Of a stretch of DNA of 64,000 nucleotides, positions 34,601-41,000 are shown piece after piece. The stretch is from Ypsolopha sequella (Eukaryota > Arthropoda > Insecta > Lepidoptera > Ypsolophidae), in the NCBI GenBank assembly GCA_934047225.1, contig OW204009.1, positions 16,318,898 through 16,382,897 of the forward strand, written 5' to 3'. How positions within the stretch are numbered: the stretch's first letter is position 1; every line of letters begins with the position of its first letter. A model generated the notes under the pieces. That model did not search any database. It saw only the letters and a list, made by a program, of their open reading frames with translations, and was not told the origin of the DNA. The translations under genes were made by a program, and so were the position numbers.

Positions 34601-35506
34601 TTGTAACACCAATGTATACCCGTGTAATGATGACCTGCTCAGAAAATTAAACCACGTATAGGGGATGTTATGAGGGTTCTTTGTACTAAATTTCATTTCG
34701 ACATTCCTATTAATACATCTACAAATTAATAATTAATTTAGTTTCGCTCACAAGTGCAACATACTAACCACGTTTTTTTAACAGGCTTAAAAAATGCGAT
34801 GTTGCCGCTTCATGCAGGTTACTGACATGTAGTAATACTGGAAGGGAAGGTGCCCACTTGGAACATGATTTATTTTGTTTGAGAAAACAAATTTCTGTAA
34901 ACGGAAATATTTTCTCGAAATTGTGTTTTTTATGCCTTTGTAGAGGTATTCCCTACATGTGGTTTCATTTTCTGAGCAGGTCATCATTACACGGTGTATA
35001 AGTACCTACTTTCATGAATAAACGTATCTTGTATCTATCTTGTATCAAAACCAATTGTACCTTTTTTTTTTATTGTATGATGTTATTGATGTTGGATATA
35101 TTTTGGCTATTGTGGTGTTGGGGATCTAGAGCAACTAATGAACCAACGATCTACACCGCATAAGTCAAAATATTTAGTGTTTTCTATTTCATTCAGAATT
35201 TTTTCAATAGGGTATTATCAAAACTGAGAGATGTGGTGTTAGAACAATTGTATTGTACACAAAGACCAACCAATGCGACCAGAAAGAAAAAAAACCGTAG
35301 TGATTCTTTGTTCAAAATAATTTATCTACAACCGCATCAAAATTAAAAAAGCATACCCTGTCTCCTGCGAAATCATACATGAGCAACCGAAAGACTTGGT
35401 TAACGTGCTCGATCGCATTTAATGAAATTAGGTTTCTGTCGCTGCTCAGGCAAGTGCTGCAAACATGTCGGTATCCTGTGAGGCTACTCTCAATATCTTG
35501 CTCCAT
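4434..35506 (-). CDS. Gene B: ZAD and 11-finger C2H2 protein, 15 exons
   Basis: Complete gene, 628 residues. Exons in order: 35506-35357, 33907-33767, 27833-27611, 24006-23907, 23374-23255, 20417-20300, 17860-17775, 14510-14408, 13379-13258, 12543-12433, 10783-10654, 9576-9503, 7978-7867, 7214-7107, 4622-4434. They sum to 1,887 bases, all phases agree, and there is no internal stop. Domains: ZAD with Cys 16, 19, 63 and 66; an acidic linker of about 98-245; fingers starting at Cys 261, 291, 316, 380, 407, 436, 463, 496, 525, 558 and 586; a short basic tail. Most are CX2CX12HX3-6H; fingers 2 and 6 have an 11-residue spacer. The ZAD normally dimerises insect zinc-finger proteins and the fingers bind DNA in the nucleus; target and orthologue are unknown. 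It shares a start region with gene C. Exon 7 is the least certain exon; no RNA support is available here. Confidence 0.9.
4660..4813. repeat. Fold-back element near gene B exon 15 acceptor
   Basis: Inverted arms of about 42 bp (TTTTGAAGGCTTTAATTTTA and complement) around a 62-base centre. Confidence 0.6.
5538..6162. mobile_element. 625-bp MITE, 160-bp inverted ends, TA duplication
   Basis: Left end CAGTACCAGGCCATTTGAAG and right end complement; the arms stay near-identical for about 160 bp (to about 5702 and from about 6008). TA flanks both sides (5536-5537, 6163-6164). CAGT ends and TA duplication point to the Tc1/mariner superfamily. The 300-base interior has no transposase. Confidence 0.75.
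6407..6623. mobile_element. hAT-like MITE with 8-bp duplication
   Basis: Ends CAGGGATGTTCAA and TTGAAGACCCTTG are inverted repeats. The 8-bp target duplication ATCTAGAT lies at 6399-6406 and 6624-6631. Interior GGGCCGC blocks are typical of hAT MITEs. Confidence 0.75.
7107..7214 (-). CDS. Gene B exon 14: end of finger 9, start of finger 10
   Basis: 108 bases, phase 0 at both ends. H541 and H546 finish finger 9; CQQCGKAFT opens finger 10. Donor GTGAGT. Confidence 0.9.
7385..7800. repeat. Fold-back repeat, rearranged copy
   Basis: Shares CAATTAGTCATGAT, TTGTGCATT and TGCACTTTG blocks with the complete palindrome at 44569-44927. About 200 bases (7500-7715) containing AGATGGCGCT appear inserted. 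No gene. Confidence 0.45.
7867..7978 (-). CDS. Gene B exon 13: finger 8 and start of finger 9
   Basis: 112 bases. [12 protein letters not shown] with its His pair makes finger 8; HKCLICDK opens finger 9. Acceptor CTTGCAG, donor GTTAGT. Confidence 0.88.
8160..8764 (-). pseudogene. LINE reverse-transcriptase C-terminal fragment
   Basis: Minus-strand translation gives [32 protein letters not shown], then with one frame break [19 protein letters not shown] and [14 protein letters not shown]. This is the thumb and C-terminal part of a non-LTR reverse transcriptase. The catalytic core is absent. The same family occurs at 38705-39060. Confidence 0.75.
8932..9030 (+). mobile_element. hAT-like MITE, 5' fragment
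   Basis: Begins CAGGGATGGTCAAAAC and continues with GCGGGCCAA, like the left end of 6407-6623. No right end found. Confidence 0.45.
9146..9407. mobile_element. CAAGGTGA-family palindromic MITE
   Basis: Almost the whole 262 bp is an imperfect palindrome, with TA on both sides (9144-9145, 9408-9409). Same family as 48552-48813 and 53712-53969. Confidence 0.75.
9411..9477 (+). mobile_element. SINE 3' fragment
   Basis: About 62 bases starting GCTCCTCACATCCAG are identical to the body of the tRNA-headed SINE at 55550-55772. Confidence 0.6.
9503..9576 (-). CDS. Gene B exon 12: end of finger 7
   Basis: 74 bases, phase 0 start, leaving AA. It supplies H479 and H486 (six-residue His spacing) and a short linker to finger 8. 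Donor GTAAGT. Confidence 0.85.
9797..10233 (-). pseudogene. RTE-like LINE 3' end
   Basis: The minus frame reads [42 protein letters not shown], the C-terminus of the RTE-type endonuclease/reverse-transcriptase polyprotein common in insects. It ends in a GGATGG tail. 5' truncated. Confidence 0.75.
10286..10640 (+). mobile_element. RTE-tailed SINE, full-length copy 1
   Basis: Starts near GGTGGTAGAGCTGATGCCGG and ends TGATGGATGGATGG. The 12-bp target duplication ATGTTCAACGCA is at 10274-10285 and 10641-10652. The 3' end matches the RTE LINE 3' end, so RTE machinery probably moves it. The right duplication overlaps the exon 11 donor of gene B. Confidence 0.8.
10654..10783 (-). CDS. Gene B exon 11: finger 6 and start of finger 7
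   Basis: 130 bases. Finger 6 is CPVC with an 11-residue spacer and HIQRH; the Cys pair of finger 7 (CTDCQK) ends the exon. Donor GTGCGT. The donor is part of a SINE target duplication. Confidence 0.88.
10784..11684 (-). other. Gene B intron 10, left part
   Basis: AT-rich with no supported gene. 11445-11620 is an inverted copy of the dispersed repeat at 1560-1745 (block TCCATTGAACAACA and neighbours). Confidence 0.45.
11702..12124 (+). mobile_element. 400-bp MITE, TAGGTCTTTACATATGAAAT family, copy 1
   Basis: Weakly conserved left end (CTTTACATATGAATTTGC) and right end (GGCAATTTCATAGG). Interior blocks TAGAGAATTTGAAGGAAAC and GGATGGCATTTAGGACGAAC recur at 16962, 50240 and 60782. Confidence 0.65.
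12433..12543 (-). CDS. Gene B exon 10: end of finger 4, most of finger 5
   Basis: 111 bases. Completes finger 4 (H396, H401) and encodes CDHCKKRF up to the first His of finger 5. Donor GTTAGT. Confidence 0.88.
12728..13075 (+). pseudogene. LINE reverse-transcriptase core fragment
   Basis: The plus frame reads [18 protein letters not shown] (RT motif A), [11 protein letters not shown], then after a stop [18 protein letters not shown], and a shifted remnant of the catalytic region. Stops and frameshifts make it a relic. Confidence 0.75.
13126..13240 (-). pseudogene. Decayed partial duplicate of gene B exon 9
   Basis: Blocks TCCTCAGGTCTCC, GGCTTGGGCG and CGTCGCGACTC parallel exon 9 (13258-13379) in the same orientation, with indels. 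It sits just past the exon 9 donor and is frame-broken. Confidence 0.6.
13258..13379 (-). CDS. Gene B exon 9: linker and start of finger 4
   Basis: 122 bases starting in phase 0. Basic linker (RRRKKGRD), proline-rich segment, then [10 protein letters not shown], whose His pair lies in exon 10. A decayed partial copy of this exon sits in the downstream intron (13126-13240). Confidence 0.88.
13380..13902. other. Gene B intron 8, right part
   Basis: AT-rich, with a T-tract near 13620 and AAATTA-rich sequence. No gene or clear element seen. Confidence 0.4.
13903..14147. mobile_element. Truncated RTE-tailed SINE and inverted piece
   Basis: 13903-14045 is the 5' part of the SINE seen at 10286. 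About 45 bases later 14089-14147 repeats part of it inverted, giving a small hairpin. Confidence 0.65.
14408..14510 (-). CDS. Gene B exon 8: finger 3
   Basis: 103 bases, acceptor GTTTACAG, donor GTGAGG. Encodes YICKYC and the His pair (C316, C319, H332, H336), then a linker of 11 residues. Confidence 0.88.
14725..15295. repeat. Repeat A, copy 1
   Basis: Nearly the same sequence as 40826-41333 (blocks AAGCTCGACATTTTT, GTGGCCAGTTCGATTTTCGA). Short inverted blocks around TTGAACCCTGAGCG and GAGGGGTTCAAGC. No coding frame shared by both copies. Confidence 0.65.
15296..15904. other. Gene B intron 7 segment without gene
   Basis: AT-rich. A GTGAGT donor-like site near 15750 on the minus strand has no plausible exon behind it. 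Confidence 0.4.
15974..16045 (-). tRNA. tRNA-like module, probable SINE head or pseudo-tRNA
   Basis: 72 bases with a good box A (TGGCGCAATTGG), perfect box B (GGTTCGAATCC), paired D and anticodon stems and a loop reading UGA. The acceptor stem pairs at only about five of seven positions and there is no long variable arm, as a real Ser tRNA would need. Probably not functional. Confidence 0.4.
16191..16262 (+). tRNA. tRNA-like module, inverted partner
   Basis: Same 72-base module as 15974-16045 in opposite orientation, differing by at least one base after the anticodon stem. Same weak acceptor stem. Confidence 0.4.
16385..16785 (-). repeat. Repeat B, inverted copy
   Basis: Reverse complement of 41334-41712 and 50755-51105 (blocks AAGCCCTAGGGC, GGCTGCAGGTTAGCCAACCA). 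This copy carries an extra segment with ACACTCGCTACGCTCGTGT near 16710. Confidence 0.65.
16962..17368 (+). mobile_element. 400-bp MITE, TAGGTCTTTACATATGAAAT family, copy 2
   Basis: Left end TAGGTCCTTACATATGAAAT and right end AAATTTCATATGT are inverted. Contains an 86-codon frame (16978-17238) that is broken in the other copies, so probably not a gene. Confidence 0.65.
17403..17716 (+). mobile_element. Small palindrome plus LINE 3' tail
   Basis: 17403-17535 is a GC-richer fold-back (GGGGCTCGGTTGGTGATCA). 17540-17716 ends in AATAAACTATTTGAATTTGA, a tail also found at 43320-43435, 49190-49335, 63405-63605 and inverted at 39520. Confidence 0.55.
17775..17860 (-). CDS. Gene B exon 7: finger 2
   Basis: 86 bases, acceptor TTACAG, donor GTACAT (weak). 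It encodes C291-C294-H306-H310 with an 11-residue spacer. It is the only exon found that fills the phase gap between exon 6 (ends phase 0) and exon 8 (needs two bases), and it restores a total divisible by three. Confidence 0.65.
17925..18175. mobile_element. Fold-back element, CAAGGTGA-related
   Basis: Arms around CCTGAATTCATACTGGAGAC and GAGTCTCCAGTATGAATTC, diverged from the 9146 family. It lies about 65 bases upstream of gene B exon 7. Confidence 0.55.
18176..19027. other. Gene B intron 6 segment without gene
   Basis: AT-rich, with short repeats such as TGATCAAACG near 18930 and 18970. No supported gene. Confidence 0.4.
19028..19120 (+). repeat. Dispersed repeat with CCCCACTGAGGGG
   Basis: Reverse complement recurs at about 61385-61480 (ATATAGCG and CCCACTGAGGGG blocks). 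Confidence 0.5.
19163..19800. repeat. 39-bp minisatellite, about 16 units
   Basis: Tandem unit of 39 bp containing CCATTGGGACACTCGTG, almost invariant between units. As 39 is a multiple of three, one frame on each strand is open across the array (13-residue repeats [13 protein letters not shown] on plus, [13 protein letters not shown] on minus). I regard these frames as by-products of the period, not genes. Lies in intron 6 of gene B. Confidence 0.9.
19905..20290. repeat. Fold-back and 104-bp tandem duplication reaching exon 6
   Basis: 19905-20060 is an imperfect hairpin around GCATTACAAACTAGAA. From about 20034 a unit of about 104 bp occurs three times, each with the exon 6 donor GTGAGT and the last 20-odd bases of coding sequence; only the third, at 20300, belongs to the intact exon. 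Confidence 0.75.
20300..20417 (-). CDS. Gene B exon 6: finger 1
   Basis: 118 bases, taking AG from exon 5 and ending in phase 0 at GTGAGT. Encodes a charged stretch and finger 1 (C261, C264, H277, H282). The acceptor TCTAG lies about 16 bases from a SINE insertion. The 3' end with its donor is repeated twice more downstream. Confidence 0.85.
20434..20793 (+). mobile_element. RTE-tailed SINE, full-length copy 2
   Basis: Same family as 10286-10640. Target duplication TAACAATAA at 20425-20433 and 20794-20802. It lies immediately upstream of the gene B exon 6 acceptor. Confidence 0.75.
20818..20975 (+). repeat. 26-bp tandem repeat, about 6 units
   Basis: Unit TTCAAGGTCTGGTCATGACG plus ACATTT, nearly invariant after the first unit. 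Confidence 0.85.
21170..21590. mobile_element. Nested fold-back elements
   Basis: Outer arms AAAAAACACTTGTACTTATCC and complement. Inside lie palindrome 1 (about 21208-21346, arms with TGCGCCTGCAAAATCCGCTA) and palindrome 2 (about 21350-21540, arms with CCCGACCGGTTTC). A copy at 61143-61255 lacks palindrome 1. Confidence 0.7.
21735..22575 (+). repeat. Dispersed repeat, GGTTCCGTACCC start, CCGACTCGCACTTG end
   Basis: A common repeat form in Lepidoptera (from memory). Contains an insertion at about 21968-22105 that recurs inside 58108-58233. Related copies at 27990-28545, 43725-44000 and inverted 59340-60178. Confidence 0.6.
22640..23249 (+). pseudogene. LINE C-terminal fragment with poly(A)-like end
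   Basis: The plus frame 22690-22932 reads [20 protein letters not shown] and [20 protein letters not shown], a C-terminal RT region of a jockey/R1-type LINE, 5' truncated. It ends in an A-rich tract at 23226-23249, directly beside the gene B exon 5 donor. Confidence 0.7.
23255..23374 (-). CDS. Gene B exon 5: linker, first 40 bases reiterated upstream
   Basis: 120 bases between acceptor GCGTTACAG and donor GTGAGT, no domain. The acceptor plus the exon start form the basal unit of a 93-bp tandem array (23340-23830). The donor is followed after about 5 bases by a poly(A)-like tract of a plus-strand LINE. Confidence 0.8.
23340..23835 (-). repeat. 93-bp tandem array duplicating exon 5 acceptor
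   Basis: Six units with a 93-bp spacing (starts near 23357, 23450, 23543, 23636, 23729, 23822). Each holds the polypyrimidine tract, acceptor GCGTTACAG and about 40 bases of exon 5. The unit closest to the exon is the one used for splicing in this model. Confidence 0.88.
23822..23906 (-). pseudogene. Partial duplicate of exon 4 fused to exon 5 start
   Basis: Follows the exon 4 donor directly and repeats [13 protein letters not shown] and SSALS, then runs without intron into a copy of the exon 5 start. Confidence 0.7.
23907..24006 (-). CDS. Gene B exon 4: linker
   Basis: 100 bases, taking one base from exon 3 and leaving AG. It encodes [14 protein letters not shown] and continues to EVSI before the GTATGT donor. 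The intron right after the donor begins with a partial copy of this same exon. Confidence 0.8.
24221..24402 (-). pseudogene. RTE-like LINE 3' end
   Basis: Same C-terminal coding block and GGATGG tail as 9797-10233, shorter. Confidence 0.7.
24720..24990 (-). pseudogene. LINE reverse-transcriptase catalytic fragment
   Basis: The minus frame reads [20 protein letters not shown] and [10 protein letters not shown], the RT motifs B and C (FADD). Only about 80 residues remain. Confidence 0.8.
25238..27430 (+). mobile_element. Penelope-like element with inverted termini
   Basis: About 272-bp inverted repeats (25238-25510; 27159-27430) bracket one long frame. Both repeats include pieces of coding sequence, so the left one is a reversed copy of the 3' end, as in Penelope-like pLTR arrangements. 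It lies inside intron 3 of gene B, opposite to the gene. Confidence 0.85.
25561..27222 (+). CDS. Penelope-like reverse transcriptase with GIY-YIG nuclease
   Basis: About 553 residues shown from a GTG, but the frame is open further upstream ([15 protein letters not shown]), so the true start is unclear. RT motif [14 protein letters not shown] at about 146, motif [19 protein letters not shown], motif C YVDDVF at about 240. A GIY-YIG endonuclease motif follows (GVYKIKC at about 428, [18 protein letters not shown]). RT followed by a C-terminal GIY-YIG is the Penelope-like signature. No stop or frameshift before TGA. The N-terminal part seems shortened relative to full-length family members, so autonomy is uncertain. 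Confidence 0.88.
   Translation: MLKSDKGNATVVMNTADYDEKIQVLLSDKNVYKPVTYNPTARVNRHIRSLIKNHEDLFTEDEFQNLHRPKNVQKPKLYGLPKVHKSNVPLRPIVSQICSPTYDLAKHVAGVLQTLVGKTSSYVKDSRHFVDIAKNLKLEPNEIMISFDVESLFTNVPIKECLDVIRQKLRMNNLSEEYIVLLQRCLDGNYFLYQGQYFLQIDGVAMGSPVAPVLANIWMEYFEEEALRTGPSTIRLWKRYVDDVFSILKGGNEEAKQYADHLNSIHPKINFTYEMECDRTLAFLDVKLMVRSDGSLAHTVYRKPTHTDRYLHASSHHHPRHIQSVMTSLTNRAHDLCDPDHLKDELSHVQEVLRQNGYQMKRRHPRPKKEKCPEVNRKPAFMPYIKGITDKIGTALNKYSIKTVYTPLSKVASHLRTPKDVIPFQNPGVYKIKCSCGSSYIGQTKRSVQERVKEHIAAVKNRQMYKSAIAEHLLESGTNHWIELHNPKILSTDRHYYPRIVREAIEIKKHPNNFNREDGFKLSPTWSPVIGKFKSRVSSLSASPDTVSVVCRA
27611..27833 (-). CDS. Gene B exon 3: acidic linker
   Basis: 74 codons plus one base, starting in phase 0. Rich in Asp and Glu, with no recognisable domain; this is the usual low-complexity linker between ZAD and fingers. 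Donor GTTGGT. The Penelope-like element begins about 180 bases downstream in the intron. Confidence 0.85.
27990..28545 (+). repeat. Dispersed repeat with nested palindrome
   Basis: Same family as 22230-22575. A palindrome of about 150 bases (28160-28312, arms around AACTTATTTAACAGGACTAA) is inserted; the copy near 22310 lacks it. Confidence 0.6.
28546..29194. other. Gene B intron 2 segment without gene
   Basis: AT-rich. A (GAAA)n microsatellite at 29047-29072. No supported gene. Confidence 0.45.
29195..29668 (+). pseudogene. LINE RNase H domain fragment
   Basis: The plus frame reads [37 protein letters not shown], matching the RNase H domain found downstream of RT in I/R1/Loa-type LINEs (Asp of FSDS, His of GH, Asp of KAD). 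Both ends are truncated. Confidence 0.75.
29669..29905. mobile_element. Fold-back element
   Basis: Imperfect inverted arms of about 110 bp each (GTGCACAGAACTTTT … AAAAGTTCTGTGCAC) with a short centre. It ends the RNase H frame abruptly. Confidence 0.65.
30184..33174 (-). pseudogene. LINE ORF2 endonuclease-RT, one in-frame stop
   Basis: From ATG at 33174 the frame runs 873 codons to TAA at 30555-30553, then continues in the same frame to 30184 (about 996 codons in all). APE endonuclease: [10 protein letters not shown] at about 50, GDTNLDML at about 178, SDHHMVGI at about 255. RT: APGIDKI at about 493, [13 protein letters not shown] at about 621, YADD at about 711. The C-terminal tail includes [10 protein letters not shown] and [10 protein letters not shown]. 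The single stop falls near the C-terminus. The clade is a guess among CR1/jockey types. Confidence 0.85.
33200..33640 (-). pseudogene. LINE ORF1 C-terminal remnant, FP25-like
   Basis: Minus frames read [19 protein letters not shown] and, after a frame break, [18 protein letters not shown] and [16 protein letters not shown] before a stop just ahead of ORF2. The W-x-N, VKKS and EDI spacing resembles the C-terminal domain shared by insect LINE ORF1 proteins and the baculovirus FP25K family. 5' part missing. Confidence 0.5.
33767..33907 (-). CDS. Gene B exon 2: second half of ZAD
   Basis: 47 codons, phase 0 at both ends, acceptor TTTCCAG, donor GTGTGT. It contains ICWEC, the second ZAD Cys pair (63, 66), then a charged helical stretch. 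The ZAD is split by an intron at the same place in gene C. Confidence 0.9.
34266..34612 (+). pseudogene. LINE C-terminal fragment and 3' UTR
   Basis: The plus frame reads [20 protein letters not shown] and [17 protein letters not shown] before a stop, a typical LINE RT C-terminus; then an AT-rich 3' UTR. Confidence 0.6.
34612..35003. mobile_element. Inverted-repeat element, about 390 bp
   Basis: Ends of about 45 bp (CCGTGTAATGATGACCTGCT and complement) in opposite orientation; no coding capacity. Confidence 0.65.
35357..35506 (-). CDS. Gene B exon 1: start and first half of ZAD
   Basis: ATG at 35506-35504, 50 codons, donor GTATGC, phase 0. It holds the first ZAD Cys pair (C16, C19) and a following helix-like stretch. 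It is the first ATG of the frame after a TATATAAA-rich leader. Confidence 0.9.
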
Positions 35507-35951
35507 TTTATATAATGCAAAGTAATCTTTTTATGAGTCCAAAACAATCAAAACTTTTCAATAACTTCGAAAATCACAACAAAAAGTAATACTCCCATGT
35601 AAAATAGACAAAAATTGATGAGATTATTCAATGCAACTGGGACACCACAAAATGGCTGCTTTACCCGGTGTTGCCAGAATACAAATTTCATTTTGTTTGA
35701 AAGGTCGTCGGCGGCTTAAGTGTGGGGGGGAGGCTACATGCAAACGACACCGAGACAGGACAGGACCGGAGTATATAAAAGTATAGTATTACTAGAGCAC
35801 TTTTTAGTGCCTTAGTATTACTAGTGCCTTAGTATTACTAGTGCCTTAGTATTACTACGTAAAGAAGCGACACTCCCCTACCCGCGCGAGTTTATCGTCC
35901 CCCGCGGTCCCACGCAAGTTAGTGGTAAATCTGGTGGCAAGCAGAGCTCGA
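35507..35951. promoter_or_regulatory. Shared divergent start region of genes B and C
   Basis: Between the gene B ATG (35506, minus) and the first donor of gene C (GTAAGT after 35951, plus). It contains TATATAAAAG at 35772-35781 and a 17-bp tandem triplet at 35806-35856. The arrangement implies a bidirectional promoter; start sites are not visible. Confidence 0.55.
35806..35856 (+). repeat. 17-bp tandem triplet in promoter region
   Basis: AGTGCCTTAGTATTACT three times, identical, 25 bases after the TATA-like box and probably at or near the gene C transcription start. Confidence 0.85.
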
Positions 35952-37902
35952 GTAAGTACCACTCGTTCACTGCGCGCGTATTTTGTTTTTTGTTTTATTA
36001 CGATACTGATTTTTAATTACATGTTTCGTTTTTGTAGTATTTATGGATACATTGAAAACGGAGCAAAAAATAAAGAACAGAGATTTTTTAAATTTCCTGC
36101 CGATGAAATAAAGCAAGGACTTTTCTTTTATGTATTGGTTTAGGACGTTAACTGCAACTCTCAAACATTAAGTTGAAATTTTAAAAATCGAATGTTTTTG
36201 TGTGACCGTTCGAGCTGAGCAAATTTCAATATGTTCTAAAAAATGTGTATTTGTGCCCGAAGTACGGCGCGGCGATAAGGCTCACCACCCATCACGTTGG
36301 GAGGTAATCTTTGTAGGTGAAACGCGGGTGTATCAAGTGTGGACTGTGACTTGCATTTCAAAGTTGACACTCGGAACACCTCTAACAACCCCTCGAGCAT
36401 TTGATTGTAGGTAAGGAGGGAATAGGTGGGAGTGTAGGTAAATAACTTGAGCACTCAGTATGGAGTGTCGGGGGTGTGACAGGACCATAGAACACATGTC
36501 ATACAGGACAGTGGTGTGTGGAGTTGCGGAAAAATCTATACAAATCGGACTACACCATTTTGTGCAAAATTAAAACGTTCCTTTTATTAAATAAAAATTT
36601 CTGAACGGATCAGACAGACATAGCCTTCTGAAGGCTATGGATCGGATAATACCATAGACTTAGGTCATAATAAATAATGTCCAAGTCTATGGATAATATC
36701 ATTCATTATGCAAAATTGTCTACAAATATTATATTTTGTTGCAAAGTTGAAAGAACTACATAAAAATGAAGATAACATGCCCCTGCCGGATAGAAGATAT
36801 AATATTATGTTAAAAGATATGAGACTTTACCCTCTGCTATATGGTTCCTTGCAAAATACATTATGTAAATCATGAACCTAATACCTATGATGTAAATACA
36901 TACTGTTGGCAACATTTAACGTGGGAAAAAAATCAAGATAGATTAATCCATCTACAGATGGCTAAAAGAACTAGTTTCCAGGCCAACTACCAATTCGGAA
37001 AAAGTATATATATGAAACGTCAAATAATTTTTCATTTGTTTGTTTTTTAAAAGTTTTAATTTAGCCACAATTCTCGTATTTTAACTGATTTATGTTGCAA
37101 CATTAAAGCAACAAATACGTTAACCCAGTGCCTACGACGGGCATATTTTAAATTTTTCGCGCTCCCCGCTTTTGAAGATTCTTGTTGAAGAAACATTATT
37201 GAGAGTGGACGAAATATTACAATATCTATATGTAGGTACTGGGGTGGACGGACAACCCTCACCGCTCGTGACTTCCTCAGTGAGGGAGGTCTCCTCAGGG
37301 AGACACGTGCGTCAACACAAAACGGGTAACTGCGACAATATGGCAAGAATCACAATCACGAACAAAGATTTTGTGTGTGTTTTGGAGAAAGTTTATAAAA
37401 GTTTAATTTATTATAATTATAAATCGGGGCCTTTTATTATTATGTCATGTACATGAGACCTTTATCACTAGATTCACTTGCACTCGTTTCACAGTTAAAA
37501 ACTAATTTAACCAGACCGGTTTCAGTTTTACACCATCATCAAGGGTTTATATAAATTACTTTGGAAGTTATTCCGTGAAGTCATACTACATCATTTATTG
37601 CACGGAATAACTTCCAAAGTAGCTTATATAAACCCTTGATGGTGGTGTAAAACTGAAACCGGTCAAAACTGTGAAACGAGTGCAAGTGAATCTATTCATC
37701 ATGTTTTTATCCAAGTTTCACCAAGTGCCGACAATCGCAAATATTAATCATTTAAATTTATTGTTTATCCTTTTATTTTCCAAAAAAATACCGACTAAGT
37801 TTGGCTTACTGAGACCCAACATCATTGTTCATATGAATATTTTCACGTCGCCTGGTTAAGGATGAAAATTATTATTATTAAAATTTAACTGTATCATTTC
37901 AG
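35952..37902 (+). other. First intron of gene C (5' UTR intron)
   Basis: No coding signal. Contains the palindrome at 37468-37692. The rest is unique-looking, AT-rich sequence. Confidence 0.45.
37468..37692. mobile_element. Palindromic MITE
   Basis: Arms of about 85 bp (ATTCACTTGCACTCGTTTCAC and complement; also CCGGTTTCAGTTTTACACCA). It shares the GACCGGTTTC motif with the 21350-21540 palindrome. Confidence 0.65.
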
Positions 37903-38064
37903 CTTCGACTGACACAAAACTTGGCTTTACGTCAGCAACAAATCATGGATATGGACCTTGTGGAAAAAGATATAGTTTGTAGCACTTGTTTGAGTGTCGG
38001 TAGACTATTGTACCCATTAGGAGAGTATTCTGATGTGTTCCACAAAGTTATGGGACTTAATTCG
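37903..38064 (+). CDS. Gene C exon 2: start and first half of ZAD
   Basis: Acceptor TTTCAG at 37902; ATG at 37945 (MDMD; a second ATG at 37951). Encodes ICV-type ZAD start with CSTC at 12-15. Phase 0 donor GTGAGT. Bases 37903-37944 are 5' UTR. Confidence 0.88.
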
Positions 38065-41000
38065 GTGAGTAAATTTTTCGATATTTATTTTAGAATCCCT
38101 CCCATCTCCACATGCCGAACTGGCAAATGATATGCATATTTTATGTAGTGCAAGACGTGAAAATTGCAAATAGGGTATACAAATCTAGGTATTTGAAATG
38201 TGGAACGTAGAAGTTCAATGAGCAGTAGGGGCATTATTGAAATAGAAGAGTTACGTTTACATGCATACATACTTGGACCGGTTATGGTCTGATAAAACCC
38301 TGATACACCTATGTCTTCAGTTCTGTCCACATTTGACATGACCTTTCTTCAGTATTAAGTTAAAAAAGTAAGGGTATATGATATTGCCATAATACCAGCA
38401 TCTAACTGGGCCTAAGGAGTTTGGATCGCATTATGATTTTTTTTTAATTCCCAAGCTAGCTTTCATTTTAATCAGCTGAGAAATTAGGGTTTTTTTTTAA
38501 AGGCATAATGACAAGCTTGGGTGATAATATGCAAATTTTTATTACCTGCAATTAATATTTATTACAAAAAATTTCTGTTTTTCACTCTTATATCTTGAAA
38601 AATGTTCTTTGTCTTTGAGACAAATTATAAAATAGATAGTTTTACGGAATCATTAGACAAATAGTATGAACTTGTTTGCTTGTGAGGGCCTGCACGTCGA
38701 TTTTATTTTATATTGTCAGTAAGAGCAAACATGGTGGCATCAAGTAATGTTAAGATTACCCTTTTTAGGGCTTTTTGCACTTCTTTTTATGCGTGCAGCC
38801 TGTGGGCTAAGTACACTCAGAAAGCTTACAATGCCCTTCATGTTCAATACAACAATGCGTTTAGGATGCTGATGGGGTTGCCGCGACACTGCAGTGCCTC
38901 AGGCATGTTTGCAGAGGCACGAGTTGATTGTTTTCATGCCACTTTGAGAAAAAGGTGTGCGAGTGCACGGCAGCAACAACAGTATCCTGGCCATGATAGC
39001 GGACAGGCTTGATTGTTGTTACATGAATCACTACTGCAGTATTCATGTGGCAGTGGACAGACCTGTCTTCTCTAAAATTAATAATTTTAATGTTACTAAC
39101 ACTTAGCATAGGACTAGACTAAGTTTACTAACAAAATTTGTGATCCATAGTACCAACCAAGTGATATAAATGATTCATAAATGATTTGATTTGATTTGAT
39201 TTGATTTGATTTATGGCCATTCTGACCCTGGATATTACAAGTACCTTTGATTGATTCATTGTGATCTAACAAGTGTGTAGAAGTTATTTTCTTCCAACTG
39301 CCACATTACGATACCATAAACTTTACAGGATACTCAAAATGTCTGTTTATTCTATAATATATAAAAGAGGAAATTGTCGTAAAAATGTGTTATATCCTAA
39401 TTATATAAAATTTCTAGGGTCTATTAGCCAGGCCATAGCTAAGGTAATTTAACTTTTTGAAATTAACTTTTCTAGCATTCAGACTGACAAATCCCTTTCT
39501 ACAGAATATAATACCTAATCTAAATTCAAATTCAAAATTCAAAAAGTTTATTTTGCAAAGTAGGTATATATAATACACGTTTCACAAGTCAAATTTTAAT
39601 CTTATAAAAATATATGTAATAAAATGTACATGTAATGTAAATAAATGTACATGAACTACTTAGATTAAATGTTTATTTAATTTATGTAGCAATATATATA
39701 CGATTAAAATTATAGGTAAAATATTATTATACAAGGTGAAATCCAATCAACCGCCCGAACCCATACCGGAGACCCGGCCAGGGACCAGGAACAAGGTTCA
39801 ATGATCACCAACCGAGCCCCCAGCACGAATCCAGGCGGCCGACCAAATCCTATCCTATATACTACATAGTAATAGGTTACATATATAAATACATGCCTAC
39901 CTCCGCCCATTCGATTAGTCTTGCTAAGAAGAACGGGCAAGAAACTTGGCAAGATCATGTCTTTTTTTTAACATAAACTTAAACTATACATTAAATTACT
40001 TATATCTACTTTAACCAAGGGATAAGAAAATACAAGACAGCAGGAATTCAGGTTAATGAAAAAAAGAAAAACATATATATCTTTGCCTACCTGTCTCATA
40101 TAGTCTATTTCCTTTTACAGTCTGTAATTAATTAATGTTAACTCTTAAGAGGAATCAAAAGTTAGGAAATTATATTAATTAATTAAATTATTACCTACTA
40201 TCATCAAAATCAGTATCACTATAACACCATGCTTCACCATCATCCAAATATTATCTAGTACTTAGTTTAATTATTGATTTCAGTTGTACTTGCAGCTTGT
40301 AAACTGTATAGAAATATGTTGGGAATGTCGAGCCAACCTACAGAAGACACTCCAGTTTCAAATAAAAGCAGAGAAGGCTTTTGAGTCATTATCACAGGTG
40401 AGTATTACTGGCTGGAAAAAGACAGCTTCCTTTAACTGAGACCACCTATCTTACTTATTATCCTGGATCACTTTCTCTCACCGCTTGTGGTCTAGGAGTT
40501 GGAACAAGCAAATTCAAATCTTGTTAAAACAAAGTTATGCAAGAAAGAAAGTAGCCGTAGTTGGTAGCTTACTGGACTCAATTTGTGAGCCGAGTTCGAA
40601 TCTTACTGGTTGACTATGCACCGATGAGTTCCTCGTATCTTGTGCAGTAGGGTATGCAAGTTACTTACAAACTGTCGAAAAATATCACTGTGTGGTAAAC
40701 CTCTGGGACAATTTTAGAGCCCATCGTGATGTGACAAAAAATTCTTCAGTAAAATAGAATAGAATAGTTTTATTTATAATTTTCATAACAGTGGTTGTTA
40801 CATTTGAAGGGTACAATACAAGGTTAATAGTAGATTATGCACTAAGGGAATAAAACAGTGCATATTGAACCCTGAGCGTAACGAGGGACTAGTTATATAG
40901 AGTCCTGAGTAAAGCGAGGGGTTCAAGCTGCCCAAGACAGGCTTTATTCCAGAGGAGCATAATCTACTTTTCACACCTTCTGCGAGACAATAAAAAGCTC

